A DNA stretch of 64,000 nt from Vibrio sonorensis (GCF_001854765.1 NZ_LJJE01000108.1:1-64000), one strand, 5' to 3'. Shown: positions 1-8,488, counted from the stretch's first letter. Translations and numbers: made by a program. Notes: a model not told the origin generated them from the letters alone.

Positions 1-111
1 CTAGAGCAGCGGATTCCCCCGTATTTCAAAAAGAAAGCGCGTGTTGGGAGCTGGAGCGCCAGCCCGGTCGAATCTCCGGAATGCCGGCCCAGTCCAACCC
101 TGCCATATACT

Positions 112-141
112 AAGCCTCAGTCGAAAGACTGGGGCTTTTTT
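112..141 (+). terminator. Intrinsic terminator in repeat unit 1
   Basis: An AAGCCTCAGTC stem, gaaa loop and GACTGGGGCTT stem are followed by a T run. The identical element recurs in unit 2, so it ends a transcript coming from the left on the plus strand. Confidence 0.8.
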
Positions 142-270
142 ACGTTTGTAGAATATTAGCCTAGAGCAGCGGATTCCCCCGTATTTCAAAAAGAAAGCGC
201 GTGTTGGGACTGGAGTGCCTGCTCGGTCGAATCTCCGAAATGCCGGCCCAGTCCACTCTTGCCATATACT

Positions 271-300
271 AAGCCTCAGTCGAAAGACTGGGGCTTTTTT
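271..300 (+). terminator. Intrinsic terminator in repeat unit 2
   Basis: This is the second copy of the terminator found at 112-141, with the same stem, gaaa tetraloop and T tail. Confidence 0.8.
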
Positions 301-542
301 ACGCTTGTAGAATGTCAGTCTAGAGCAGCTCCCTTGGTTAATTTATACCTATCCGCTGTTTTGTGTACTTTAAAAATCTATCTAGATGGGTAGGCTAGCT
401 TATGTAAGGTGAATAAGGTCCCTGTAGTATTTTCAAATGGTTGTGTTTTAATTCTTGTGGTGGGTGGTGTTTTGTTCAATAAGGTATTGATTTATATAGT
501 TGATTTAGTAAATTGAACAAAAAACTATCAAAAGGTTTATTC

Positions 543-2213
543 ATGTCTACACAAGAGTTGGCTATTGGTATTGATTTAGGCACGACGAATAGTGCGATTG
601 CCGTGTGGGAAGGTGGAAAAGCGAAGCTTATCCCTAACCCTCTCGGACTATTTCTTACTCCTTCGGTGGTTAGCGTCGATGAAGAACAAAACATCTTAGT
701 TGGCGAAGCAGCGAAATCGCGGCTAATTACTCGTCCCGATCAGACCGCTGCGGCTTTTAAACGTTTTCTTGGTTCTGACAAAGTTTATCGCTTAGGTCGT
801 TTGGAATTTAGACCTGAAGAGCTCTGTTCTTTAATCTTAAGGCAGCTTAAATCGGATGCAGAGGCGTACCTGAATCGCAATGTAACAGACGTGGTTATTT
901 CTGTACCTGCTTATTTTAATGACCATCAAAGGAAACTGGTGGCTCATGCAGCAGAGCTTGCTGAACTAAATGCGGTAAGACTAATTAATGAGCCAACAGC
1001 GGCGTGTTTGGCGTATAGCCTACATGAGACCCACGAGCGCAAGTTTTTGGTCTTTGATCTTGGCGGCGGTACTTTTGATGTTACTGTCGTTGAACATCAA
1101 GAGGGCTTTATTGAGGTTAGAGCTTCAACGGGTGACAATTTACTGGGTGGAGAAGACTTTACTCATGAGCTTATTCGTTGGGTATTCGACTCTTTAGGTG
1201 ACGAGGCCGATGAGTCTGATCTCATACAGTTCGCAAAAATTGCCAGTGCTTGTGAAGCAGCTAAGTGCCAAGCAACGTCGGTTAGACAGGTTGTTCTCCC
1301 TTCTCCATTTAACAGAACTCTTACCTTAGATAAGGAAGCTACAGAAGAGATTTGGAAAAATCTATTGACTCGATTATCGCGTCCAATTCGACAAGCACTA
1401 AATGATGCTCGTCTCTCACCAGATGATATCGATGAACTTGTTTTTGTCGGTGGTGCTACTCGACTCAACGAAGTACAGAAGATGGCAACTAGGTTACTAG
1501 GTCGTTTTGGCAAGAGTGAAATCGACCCAGATCTGGTCGTGGTAATTGGTGCTGTAACTCAAGCGGCGTGCAGATTAAGAGATGAAGCAGTTGAAGAGGT
1601 TATTCTTACCGATGTCAGCCCATATACTTTAGGGATATCTGTTAATCGAGATGGCAACTCAGGTGTGTTTAATCCGATTATCGAGAGAAACACGGTAGTA
1701 CCAGCCTCTCGTGTCGAACGTTTTTATACTGGTTACGATGATCAAGAATATGTGTCGATTGAGGTTTACCAAGGTGAACGCATATGGGTTAGAGAAAACC
1801 TATTTATCGATGAACTAGAATTAGCGGTCCCTAAGAATAGAGCGGGTCGTGAAGCAATCGATGTTCGCTTTAGCTACGATATAAACGGTCTATTAGAAGT
1901 TGATGTCACCGTGGTATCAACGGGAGAGAGTAAACTCAAGCTTATTGATCGAACCGCAAAAGGCCTTGATGAAGAAGCCAAACAAAGAAGCATAGAACGA
2001 CTGGCTCAGCTTAAACTACATCCTCGTGACGCTATTCCTAATATCACGCTGATGGAGAAACTAAATCGCCTTTATGAGGAACATCTATCGAACGAAAGAC
2101 ATCACATTAGCCAACTGATTTTTCTATTTAATTCGGTATTGGAAAGCCAAGATCACGTTAAAATTAAAAAAGCGGTTGAGCAAATAAATCGCGAGCTGCT
2201 GGCTTATGAATAA
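543..2213 (+). CDS. hscC: HscC-type Hsp70 chaperone
   Basis: This is a specialised Hsp70 of about 556 residues, the size of E. coli HscC and shorter than DnaK (about 638) because the C-terminal lid is reduced. The ATPase signatures are visible: IGIDLGTTNS near the N-terminus, LVFDLGGGTFDVTV in the middle and LVFVGGATRLNEV later; the substrate-binding part follows (SPYTLGISVNRDG, PIIERNTVVP). I chose the ATG at 543, which has AAAGG upstream, over a TTG at 513. The gene converges on a J-domain gene and a DUF1266 gene, the same company as in the E. coli ybeU-djlC-hscC region. HscC is known to work with its own J-proteins rather than DnaJ; the client here is unknown. Identity is firm; physiological role is inference. 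Confidence 0.88.
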   Translation: MSTQELAIGIDLGTTNSAIAVWEGGKAKLIPNPLGLFLTPSVVSVDEEQNILVGEAAKSRLITRPDQTAAAFKRFLGSDKVYRLGRLEFRPEELCSLILRQLKSDAEAYLNRNVTDVVISVPAYFNDHQRKLVAHAAELAELNAVRLINEPTAACLAYSLHETHERKFLVFDLGGGTFDVTVVEHQEGFIEVRASTGDNLLGGEDFTHELIRWVFDSLGDEADESDLIQFAKIASACEAAKCQATSVRQVVLPSPFNRTLTLDKEATEEIWKNLLTRLSRPIRQALNDARLSPDDIDELVFVGGATRLNEVQKMATRLLGRFGKSEIDPDLVVVIGAVTQAACRLRDEAVEEVILTDVSPYTLGISVNRDGNSGVFNPIIERNTVVPASRVERFYTGYDDQEYVSIEVYQGERIWVRENLFIDELELAVPKNRAGREAIDVRFSYDINGLLEVDVTVVSTGESKLKLIDRTAKGLDEEAKQRSIERLAQLKLHPRDAIPNITLMEKLNRLYEEHLSNERHHISQLIFLFNSVLESQDHVKIKKAVEQINRELLAYE

Positions 2214-2214
2214 C

Positions 2215-2238
2215 CTAGCTGGCCTCAGGGCCAGCTAG
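2215..2238. terminator. Palindromic hairpin between convergent genes
   Basis: A perfect 10-bp inverted repeat (CTAGCTGGCC / GGCCAGCTAG, 4-nt loop) begins right after the hscC stop and lies between the two convergent genes. There is no strong T run on either side, so termination efficiency is uncertain. Confidence 0.55.
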
Positions 2239-2248
2239 CTTTGATGCG

Positions 2249-5014
2249 TTATCCTAGTATTCGATCTAAATCTACTTTCTTACCCTTTATTATCTTGCGC
2301 GCCCAGCCATTATTTACGTAAAGCTTGGACATACGAGATAAGTAATACAAAAGTGACAGGAAGAAACACATCGATAAGAAGGTAAGTCCTGTAATCGTCC
2401 CGAAGAAAAGATACGCCAAAGGAAATGTATAAACATTGCTCTTATTGTAACTCGCTGGTAGACCCTTTGATATTGTTCTTGCAGTTAGTACAAAGACGGC
2501 AATTAACCAGCCAAAAATCAAGAAGGGATTACTCGTATCTAAGAAGCCTATGATAGGAACAAGAGCGAGATTACCCAAAATATATGTTGAAAATGCTCTC
2601 CATTTACTACTTGTTATCTTTGCTACTCCGTTGGCAAGGTCGTAGTCTAGTTTGTCTTGATACATCTCTTCAAGAGCTGAAATGGCTATGTCTGTCGCGA
2701 CTTGTTGTTCACCGGACTGTTCCTCTCGTCGCTTAAATAGAGCCCTCAGCTCCGTTATATCATCCCCCTGCTGGTTTATACCTAGGTGTAACTGAGACAA
2801 CAATATGCACATTGGAAAGTGGAAGGCTTTGGCATCATCTTCTGGTTTAACATTGACTAACTGATTGGAAGGTGTGAACCAATCTTTGTTCGTTGTTAAG
2901 TAAGCTCTAAGTGCAGCCGCTTCTTTAAATTTGAACTCATCTTGGTACAAACCTTTATTTTGGACTTCCTGTGCGAGATAGCCTCGCTGCCAGTTCACGA
3001 GTGTGCGTAGGTTATCTGCTTTGTAAGAGTAATGAGCAGCAAGGACGTTCCAAATAACGATAGCAGCATCAATGTGTGTAGTTTGCCACACTCGACAAAG
3101 CGCTAAGCAAGCAAAATAGTCACCGGCTCTGGCATTGGCGATAAGTTCTTCTTCAACCACGTTTTGAATAAGCCACTCTACTTGATTTACGGTGACATAA
3201 TGAAAGGTAAATTGATCTGGATAGTTTGCTAAGTTACGAGCTTTGTCATAGGCATAACTTTGTTCTTTAACAAAATCGAGTAGAGCGATAAAGGCGCTGT
3301 CTTTGTCTATTTCTTCTAGGCTTGGCAGTTGTTCTAGAGCGCTTTCAAGCTTTGGATCATTTGGTGACAAGTAAGCGTAAAAAAATTCTGCCCACACCAT
3401 TGAGTGTTCTGAGCGAATCTTGTTCCAAGGAGAGGTGAGTTCAAACTCTGGGTTGACGAACCGACCAAAGAGAAGTCGATATAGTTTTGTATCAACGGTA
3501 TCGGTGTCATTGATAATCTCAGCGGTTAGGATTTCTTTTTCTACAAGAAGCTTGAACCACTGATCGGGAATAAATGGGTGGCGAAGTAAACAGTTAATCC
3601 ACTCGGGAGCGGTCATAGATACCGCTTCTTCTTCGGTCAAGCTTGCGTCTTCAAACCATCCGGGTTGCCCGTAGGCTTGCAACTTTTCAAAAATAGGTTG
3701 GCTCAACTGTGATTCTGCGATTTTTACTCTTAGCCACTCGTTTACAATCGTATGCAGTAGGGCTAGTTCTGGATCGTTTAGGCTAGGGGTTTCTAAAATG
3801 GAATCATTTAGACTTCGATAACTGCCGTGTAATCCCAACCATAGTTTTTCATAGATTGAATCATATTGGTCTCCTTTGAGCTGTAAGTTAAGAACGGTGG
3901 ATACGCTGGTTGATTCTAACCCCTCAATTTCATCTCTGAGCCAGTGGTGTGTAATGGGATCAGTATGACCTCCAGGTATTTCTGCAAGTTCCGCAAGCCA
4001 ATAGGCCTTTGGCATTGGCCAAAATTGATCAGATAGAAACGCATATATTAGTGCTTTGTCTGTACACTTGGACTTGTTGACTTGGTATTGAACTTGGCAG
4101 TACTCGGCATAGTTATGAGTGTCGTAAAGCGGTTTACTAAGTGGTTCTATGAGCTCATCTTTGCCTAGGCGAAATGCAATTTGTATAACAGTCACTCTCT
4201 GTTCAACACTTAAAGATTGGAAAAAATGATGGCAGATATGATCAAATAGGGCTTCTAACAGCTTGTTGTGATGATTGGTTGCAAGTAATGCCTGAGCAAG
4301 GGCTATCGAGGCTTTGAAGTTCAAAAACGCAAAAGTAGCAGCGTGGTTTAACCACTGGCTTACTTGCTCAATATTTGAATCGCTAAGCGCTTTGGCTAAC
4401 GAGCAGTTGAAACTCAGGCAGTTCCTTTGCTGGGCATGACTCATTTGGTCGAGTTCACTTAATGTGAAGTACTCATCTTGTTCGCACCAGTTTTTAAGCC
4501 TGTAACCTAGCTCTTGGCTATCTTCACTTAGTTCTATTAAAGAGTGCCAATCGAAACATTGCCAAAGCTTGTTTACCAAACTTGGTGGAAGCCAATTGCG
4601 TTGGGTGATCAAATCTAACACCGGTTGATTTAAAGCAGAGAAATGGACGATGGGGAGTTGTTGGACCTCATTAACCCAGTTATCCCAAGATTTTTCTTTA
4701 AAGCGCAACTCATGATCAGAGAGTAAGTTTTTTAACTGATCTAAAAGTGGAGCGTGGGGAGGCGATGTAGAGGTCTCTTCATTGCATTGGTTACAATAAG
4801 TTTGTGTTTCTATGGGGGCAAAAAAGTCAAAAGGCTCTTCATCTTGCTCTTTTTCCTCCAAGTATTTCAACCCAGCTTCGTAAGCTTCCCTGACGCGTTT
4901 AAAGCCTTCTGGATCGTCTTCTGGGTGGTGTTTTCTTATTTTACTTCGGTAGGCAGCCTTTAACTCTTTCTCGTCAAAATCTGTAGAGAGCTCCAAGAGA
5001 GTAAAAAAATCCAT
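2249..5014 (-). CDS. Membrane-anchored J-domain protein, DjlB/DjlC-like partner of HscC
   Basis: A protein of about 921 residues. Residues 1-55 form a J-domain (MDFFTLLELS, KAAYRSKIRKHHPEDDPEGF, REAYE), but the usual HPD tripeptide is HPE (residues 30-32) followed by Asp. A short CxxC (YCNQC) lies near residue 75. The long middle is soluble, helical and Trp-rich with no known domain that I recognise. Three or so hydrophobic segments lie between about 805 and 893, so the protein is probably anchored by its C-terminus with the J-domain in the cytoplasm. The ATG at 5014 is preferred over upstream in-frame starts because it has GAGGGGG at proper distance and sits 1 bp after the upstream gene's stop. 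E. coli DjlC, also next to hscC, is the closest known analogue but is much shorter (about 483 residues). Confidence 0.75.
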   Translation of the reverse strand: MDFFTLLELSTDFDEKELKAAYRSKIRKHHPEDDPEGFKRVREAYEAGLKYLEEKEQDEEPFDFFAPIETQTYCNQCNEETSTSPPHAPLLDQLKNLLSDHELRFKEKSWDNWVNEVQQLPIVHFSALNQPVLDLITQRNWLPPSLVNKLWQCFDWHSLIELSEDSQELGYRLKNWCEQDEYFTLSELDQMSHAQQRNCLSFNCSLAKALSDSNIEQVSQWLNHAATFAFLNFKASIALAQALLATNHHNKLLEALFDHICHHFFQSLSVEQRVTVIQIAFRLGKDELIEPLSKPLYDTHNYAEYCQVQYQVNKSKCTDKALIYAFLSDQFWPMPKAYWLAELAEIPGGHTDPITHHWLRDEIEGLESTSVSTVLNLQLKGDQYDSIYEKLWLGLHGSYRSLNDSILETPSLNDPELALLHTIVNEWLRVKIAESQLSQPIFEKLQAYGQPGWFEDASLTEEEAVSMTAPEWINCLLRHPFIPDQWFKLLVEKEILTAEIINDTDTVDTKLYRLLFGRFVNPEFELTSPWNKIRSEHSMVWAEFFYAYLSPNDPKLESALEQLPSLEEIDKDSAFIALLDFVKEQSYAYDKARNLANYPDQFTFHYVTVNQVEWLIQNVVEEELIANARAGDYFACLALCRVWQTTHIDAAIVIWNVLAAHYSYKADNLRTLVNWQRGYLAQEVQNKGLYQDEFKFKEAAALRAYLTTNKDWFTPSNQLVNVKPEDDAKAFHFPMCILLSQLHLGINQQGDDITELRALFKRREEQSGEQQVATDIAISALEEMYQDKLDYDLANGVAKITSSKWRAFSTYILGNLALVPIIGFLDTSNPFLIFGWLIAVFVLTARTISKGLPASYNKSNVYTFPLAYLFFGTITGLTFLSMCFFLSLLYYLSRMSKLYVNNGWARKIIKGKKVDLDRILG

Positions 5015-5015
5015 G

Positions 5016-5783
5016 TTAAACCCCCTCACTGTCGTTGAAAGTGTCAGGCAGAGTAGTCGGCATAGCAACTTTTGGTAGTTTGGTGTCCCATGGCGAAGAG
5101 AAGTATCCCTGCTCAAAGAGTTTTGAAATTTCTGCAAAGTTTCTCTGGTAGCCGGGGGAATAGCCAAAGTTGTGAAGTACTTTGATCTTGTCATCGGGAT
5201 CTTGGTCATCATTGCGATAACTCATCATATGACGACCTAAAACAAAGCTATTTGTGAACTGTCGCCACGACGCAAACGAACCTTGGCTAGCAATGGCAAA
5301 TCGATGGATGATATAGCGTACTTCGTCTTTTGATAGCCAGCCTATGTAGTAACATTGGCGCGCCAGAAAGCAACCTCTTGCCAGATCCCAAGCCAGAAAG
5401 CCAGAACTACCAGCGAGAGAATAGACAGTATCAATAAAACTCAGTTCTTCTTTTACTTGAATACTAGGTGCACTATCGATACTTGCTTTCCACTTGTGTC
5501 TGCTTTGGCATGCTCTGGAACTAACAGCATTTTTCCACATATCGCCGAGAAAGCGACCTCGTAGAAGAAGCAATATAGTGCGAATGGCCTCTTGCTTAGC
5601 GACGATTTCCCAGTCAGCTTGTAACTCTTCAATGACTTCTTCCACTTCTGGTGAATCGGTATAGATCCCAAGTTCCAAGTAATCTTTTTCATGGTACATG
5701 TACTGAAAGTGGGGTACAGCGATAGTTAGGGTCCAGTGTTCACTCTTGGACGCGGTAAACTCTTTGGGAAGCGTGTAATTCAT
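5016..5783 (-). CDS. DUF1266 (YbeU/YbeR-like) protein
   Basis: About 255 residues. The conserved C-terminal DUF1266 pattern is visible: AWDLARGCFLARQCYYIGWL, then a region ending in FASWRQFTNSFVLGRHM. Function is unknown. The same family flanks djlB/djlC/hscC in E. coli (ybeR, ybeU), which is the basis for the assignment. It is the first gene of a two-gene minus-strand operon, with one base separating its stop from the J-protein start. The ATG at 5783 is taken as start; a TTG three codons upstream is possible. No signal peptide or membrane segment is evident, so it is probably cytoplasmic. Confidence 0.7.
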   Translation of the reverse strand: MNYTLPKEFTASKSEHWTLTIAVPHFQYMYHEKDYLELGIYTDSPEVEEVIEELQADWEIVAKQEAIRTILLLLRGRFLGDMWKNAVSSRACQSRHKWKASIDSAPSIQVKEELSFIDTVYSLAGSSGFLAWDLARGCFLARQCYYIGWLSKDEVRYIIHRFAIASQGSFASWRQFTNSFVLGRHMMSYRNDDQDPDDKIKVLHNFGYSPGYQRNFAEISKLFEQGYFSSPWDTKLPKVAMPTTLPDTFNDSEGV

Positions 5784-5984
5784 GGTTAACAAGGCTACAG
5801 ATATTCAATTAGGTTCCTAGATTATCTGATTTGTATTGAAAATTCGTGGAGTCACTTCAAGAAAATTAGTGTAGGTAAGAGGTTTAATTATTGAAAAGAA
5901 AGGTGTTTTTCTTATGGCGTCAAAAATGGGCGTTTAGTTTTGAATTCATTTTATTGATGCCTTTTTCATAACTGATGTTTTTCT

Positions 5985-6082
5985 ATACCTTTGATTGTGC
6001 CTCCCTAAGCAGGCAGCGAGCTCTGTCACTGTGTGCTTACTTTGGTTTGCCACTACTCTTCCCCCAGAGTAGTGGCTCTTTT
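5985..6082 (+). ncRNA. Candidate small RNA ending in an orphan terminator
   Basis: The 362-bp gap 5784-6145 has no gene, yet a strong plus-strand terminator sits at 6049-6082 with no plus-strand ORF before it. The sequence just upstream contains a C/U-rich stretch (gcctccct near 5999-6006), a type often used by Hfq-bound sRNAs to pair with ribosome binding sites. A -10-like tatacc lies near 5985. The 5' end is a guess. It could instead be a leftover terminator or a 3' end of an unrecognised transcript. Confidence 0.35.
6049..6082 (+). terminator. Strong intrinsic terminator without an upstream plus-strand gene
   Basis: A perfect 11-bp stem (GCCACTACTCT 6049-6059, AGAGTAGTGGC 6066-6076) is followed by tctttt. 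Confidence 0.75.
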
Positions 6083-6092
6083 CACCGGATAC

Positions 6093-6124
6093 AAAAAAGG
6101 CCCGCTAGAAATAGCGGGCCTTTT
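6093..6124 (-). terminator. Terminator of suhB
   Basis: GGCCCGCTA / TAGCGGGCC stem with a gaaa loop, flanked by A run and T run, so it can work on both strands. It lies 22 bp beyond the suhB stop. Confidence 0.85.
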
Positions 6125-6145
6125 ATCAGCTGTGACGGAGCTTTT

Positions 6146-6949
6146 TTATTTTAGGATGGCTTCGTTGCCATTTTCGCGGATATGTTTAAGCGTCGCTTTA
6201 ACACCGCGTGCACTTCCAGAAACAATGTTTCCTGAAGTCATGTAATTGGTACCGCCAGCGAAATCTGTAACGATAGCACCAGCTTCACGAGCAATGAGTT
6301 CACCCGCAGCTAGATCCCAAGGCTTTAGGCCTAACTCGAAGAAGCCGTCGACACGACCAGCTGCAACGTAGCATAGGTCAAGTGCCGCAGAGCCAGTGCG
6401 ACGGAAATCAGCACACTCTACAAATAGGGATGAAAGGATTTTTAAGTAAGATTCAGAGTGCTGCTTCTGCTTGTATGGGAAGCCAGTCGCAAGAACCGCA
6501 CCTTGAAGATCTTTAATTGGGGTTACGCGAATACGAGCGTTGTTTAGCTGAGCACCAGAGCCACGCTGTGCAGTAAACAGTTCGTTTAGCATTGGGTCGT
6601 ATACACAAGCAACTTCAGTTTTACCTTTGATGCGAACAGCAATAGAAACTGAGAAGTGAGGTAAACCTTTAACAAAGTTGGTTGTGCCATCCAGTGGGTC
6701 AATGATCCATTGTACTTCGTTATCTTTACCTTCAATTAGACCATTTTCTTCAGCGACGATGCTGTGGTCTGGGTAAGAGCTCTTGATAACGTCAATAATT
6801 AAAGCTTCAGCTTCTTTATCAACATTAGTCACAAAGTCATTAGTGCCTTTCTGAGAAGATTCAATCTTCTCTGCATTTTCAAGAGATTTAGCAATATGGT
6901 TGCCTGCCTTTCGCGCAGCGCGAATGGCAATATTAAGCATTGGATGCAT
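6146..6949 (-). CDS. suhB: Inositol-1-monophosphatase SuhB
   Basis: 267 residues, equal to E. coli SuhB. It hydrolyses inositol monophosphate with Mg2+ and, in E. coli, also joins rRNA antitermination complexes. The metal-binding signatures are present: EAE and AEEN in the N-terminal half, WIIDPLDGTTNFV (motif A, DPLDGT) and the C-terminal WDLAAGELIAREAGA (motif B). The start is the ATG at 6949 (MHPMLNIAIRAARKAG), matching the family N-terminus; the reading frame is open 31 codons further upstream but that part is not conserved in kind. The gene is divergent from trmJ, with a 184-bp shared promoter region. Confidence 0.95.
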   Translation of the reverse strand: MHPMLNIAIRAARKAGNHIAKSLENAEKIESSQKGTNDFVTNVDKEAEALIIDVIKSSYPDHSIVAEENGLIEGKDNEVQWIIDPLDGTTNFVKGLPHFSVSIAVRIKGKTEVACVYDPMLNELFTAQRGSGAQLNNARIRVTPIKDLQGAVLATGFPYKQKQHSESYLKILSSLFVECADFRRTGSAALDLCYVAAGRVDGFFELGLKPWDLAAGELIAREAGAIVTDFAGGTNYMTSGNIVSGSARGVKATLKHIRENGNEAILK

Positions 6950-7058
6950 ATATTTTTCCCAACGGATGTTAAAGAACAGAAAACGGGCGGCAGTATACCA
7001 GAGTCTTTGCAAAAGGGAAGTGGTGTTTTTTTGAGCTTTCAATCAAAAGGCATTTTTG

Positions 7059-7084
7059 ATCCTGACTATTTTGCTCAGGTATAT
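7059..7084. promoter_or_regulatory. Possible IscR type 1-like site upstream of trmJ
   Basis: atCCTGACTATTTTGCTCAGGTAT closely matches the left half and centre of the IscR sites in front of iscR (ataCCTGACTATTTTAGTCAA at 7888). The mismatch is GCTC where AGTC is expected. It lies about 50 bp before the trmJ start and beside a -10-like tatgat/gatact, so binding would affect the trmJ promoter. Confidence 0.4.
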
Positions 7085-7133
7085 GATACTATGCCGCCGA
7101 TTTTTTCTATTACGTTTCTGTTACGGATATTCT

Positions 7134-7865
7134 ATGTTAGGCAACATTAAGGTCGTACTCGTCGGTACCTCTCACTCTGGAAATATTGGCTCTGCAGCGA
7201 GGGCAATGAAAGTGATGGGACTTAGCCAAATGGTTCTAGTTGATCCTCAATGTGAAGTGGACTCACAAGCGGTGGCTTTGGCCGCGGGCGCAAGTGAGAT
7301 TGCACTAAACGCTCAAGTATTCGCGACAATGGAAGAAGCGGTGAAAGATTGCGGTTTGGTAGTAGGAACAAGCGCGCGTTCCAGAACTCTTGATTGGCCT
7401 ATGCTAGAACCAAGAGAGTGTGGCGTAAAACTAGTTGAACAAGGTGAGAGCACCCCTGTAGCCATGGTATTTGGCCGCGAGAGAACGGGCCTCACCAACG
7501 AAGAGTTACAGCTCTGCCACTATCACGTTTGTATCCCAGCAAACCCTGAATATAGTTCGCTTAATTTAGCAATGGCGGTTCAAACTTTATCCTATGAAGC
7601 GCGAATGGCTTTCTTGGAAAAAGAGCGCAGTCAGTTTCCAGCAGAAGAAGTGGTGGAATATCCGAGGCACGATGATTTAGAGAGATTTTTCTCGCACCTT
7701 GAAAAGGTATTAACGGAAACAGATTTCATTGACCCTGCTCAGCCGGGTAAAGTCATGAACAAATTGCGCCGTCTATACACTAGGGCCCGACCTGAATCGC
7801 AAGAGTTAAATATCTTGAGAGGTATGTTAACGGCGACAGAAAAGAGCATGAAACAAAAGAAATAG
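7134..7865 (+). CDS. trmJ: tRNA (cytidine/uridine-2'-O-)-methyltransferase TrmJ
   Basis: 243 residues (E. coli 246). TrmJ methylates the 2'-O of nucleotide 32 in the anticodon loop of several tRNAs using SAM. It is a SPOUT fold enzyme: VVLVGTSHSGNIGSAARAMK carries the N-terminal substrate motif, VFGRERTGLTNEEL the SAM-binding knot segment and IPANPEYSSLNLAMAVQ the C-terminal knot motif. The start is the ATG at 7134; the upstream in-frame codons are not family-like. It sits directly upstream of iscR, as in E. coli and Vibrio, and may share IscR control through the site at 7059. Confidence 0.95.
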   Translation: MLGNIKVVLVGTSHSGNIGSAARAMKVMGLSQMVLVDPQCEVDSQAVALAAGASEIALNAQVFATMEEAVKDCGLVVGTSARSRTLDWPMLEPRECGVKLVEQGESTPVAMVFGRERTGLTNEELQLCHYHVCIPANPEYSSLNLAMAVQTLSYEARMAFLEKERSQFPAEEVVEYPRHDDLERFFSHLEKVLTETDFIDPAQPGKVMNKLRRLYTRARPESQELNILRGMLTATEKSMKQKK

Positions 7866-7887
7866 CTTTATTATCGGTTTGTTACTA

Positions 7888-7937
7888 ATACCTGACTATT
7901 TTAGTCAAATATATACTTGACTAAAATAGTCAGGTAT
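7888..7937. promoter_or_regulatory. Double IscR type 1 operator of the isc operon
   Basis: Two IscR type 1 sites face each other as a perfect 21-bp inverted repeat (7888-7908 and 7917-7937) around an 8-bp spacer; the core of each is CCTGACTATTTTAGTCAA. [2Fe-2S]-IscR binding here is the known autorepression mechanism. The sites overlap the promoter region 45-95 bp before the iscR start. Confidence 0.85.
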
Positions 7938-7981
7938 GGAAAAATTCACTCCACATAAACGATGTGGATATGGTGTATTTT

Positions 7982-8488
7982 ATGAGACTGACTTCGAAAG
8001 GAAGATACGCAGTAACGGCAATGTTGGATGTAGCGCTTCACTCGCAACAAAATCCAGTGCCTTTGGCTGATATTTCAGAAAGACAGGGCATTTCTTTGTC
8101 TTACCTAGAACAACTGTTTTCTAAGCTTCGCAAAGCCGGTTTAGTAGCAAGCGTTCGTGGCCCAGGTGGTGGTTATCGCCTAGGTGAAGATGCTTACACT
8201 ATCGCTGTAGGAACCATTATCGCTGCTGTCGACGAGTCAGTAGATGCAACTAAATGCAACGGTAAAGGTGATTGTCAGGGCGGAACTCGCTGTCTGACTC
8301 ACACGCTTTGGCGTGATTTAAGTTCTCGCATCAGTGACTTTTTAAACAACATCACTCTTGGTGAGTTGATGACTGATAACGAAGTATTAGAAATTTCAGA
8401 TCGTCAGGATCTAGACCTGGTGGTTAATCATGGGTTGGCTAACAATAATATAAACACCGCGCCCATCGGTGTGAATGTCCGTTCTTAA
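7982..8488 (+). CDS. iscR: Fe-S cluster assembly transcriptional regulator IscR
   Basis: 168 residues, Rrf2 family. The N-terminal winged helix (MRLTSKGRYAVTAMLDVAL, ISLSYLEQLF) binds DNA and the three cluster ligands are Cys92, Cys98 and Cys104 with His107, in KCNGKGDCQGGTRCLTH, exactly as in E. coli. The start is the ATG at 7982 matching the family N-terminus; the GTG at 7964 is upstream in frame. With a [2Fe-2S] cluster it represses the isc operon; apo-IscR activates other genes. First gene of iscRSUA-hscBA-fdx-iscX. Confidence 0.96.
   Translation: MRLTSKGRYAVTAMLDVALHSQQNPVPLADISERQGISLSYLEQLFSKLRKAGLVASVRGPGGGYRLGEDAYTIAVGTIIAAVDESVDATKCNGKGDCQGGTRCLTHTLWRDLSSRISDFLNNITLGELMTDNEVLEISDRQDLDLVVNHGLANNNINTAPIGVNVRS

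Larger units (their letters stand above)
1..330. repeat. Tandem direct repeat, two ~160-bp units plus a 10-bp third start
   Basis: Unit 1 runs 1-160 and unit 2 runs 161-319; both begin ctagagcagcggattccccc and the same 10 bases (ctagagcagc) recur at 320, where the sequence then diverges. The units differ by scattered substitutions and one indel, so the duplication is not brand new. Each unit ends in an intrinsic terminator. Unit 2 also has a 7-bp pairing, GGACTGG (207-213) with CCAGTCC (248-254). The array may continue left of the window. The unit has no convincing ORF or complete tRNA cloverleaf; it may be the spacer/3' end of a duplicated RNA gene. Confidence 0.85.

Noticed and set aside
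1..189. 62-codon minus-strand ORF in the tandem repeats
   Set aside because: It spans the repeat boundary and a terminator; no ribosome site or recognisable protein.
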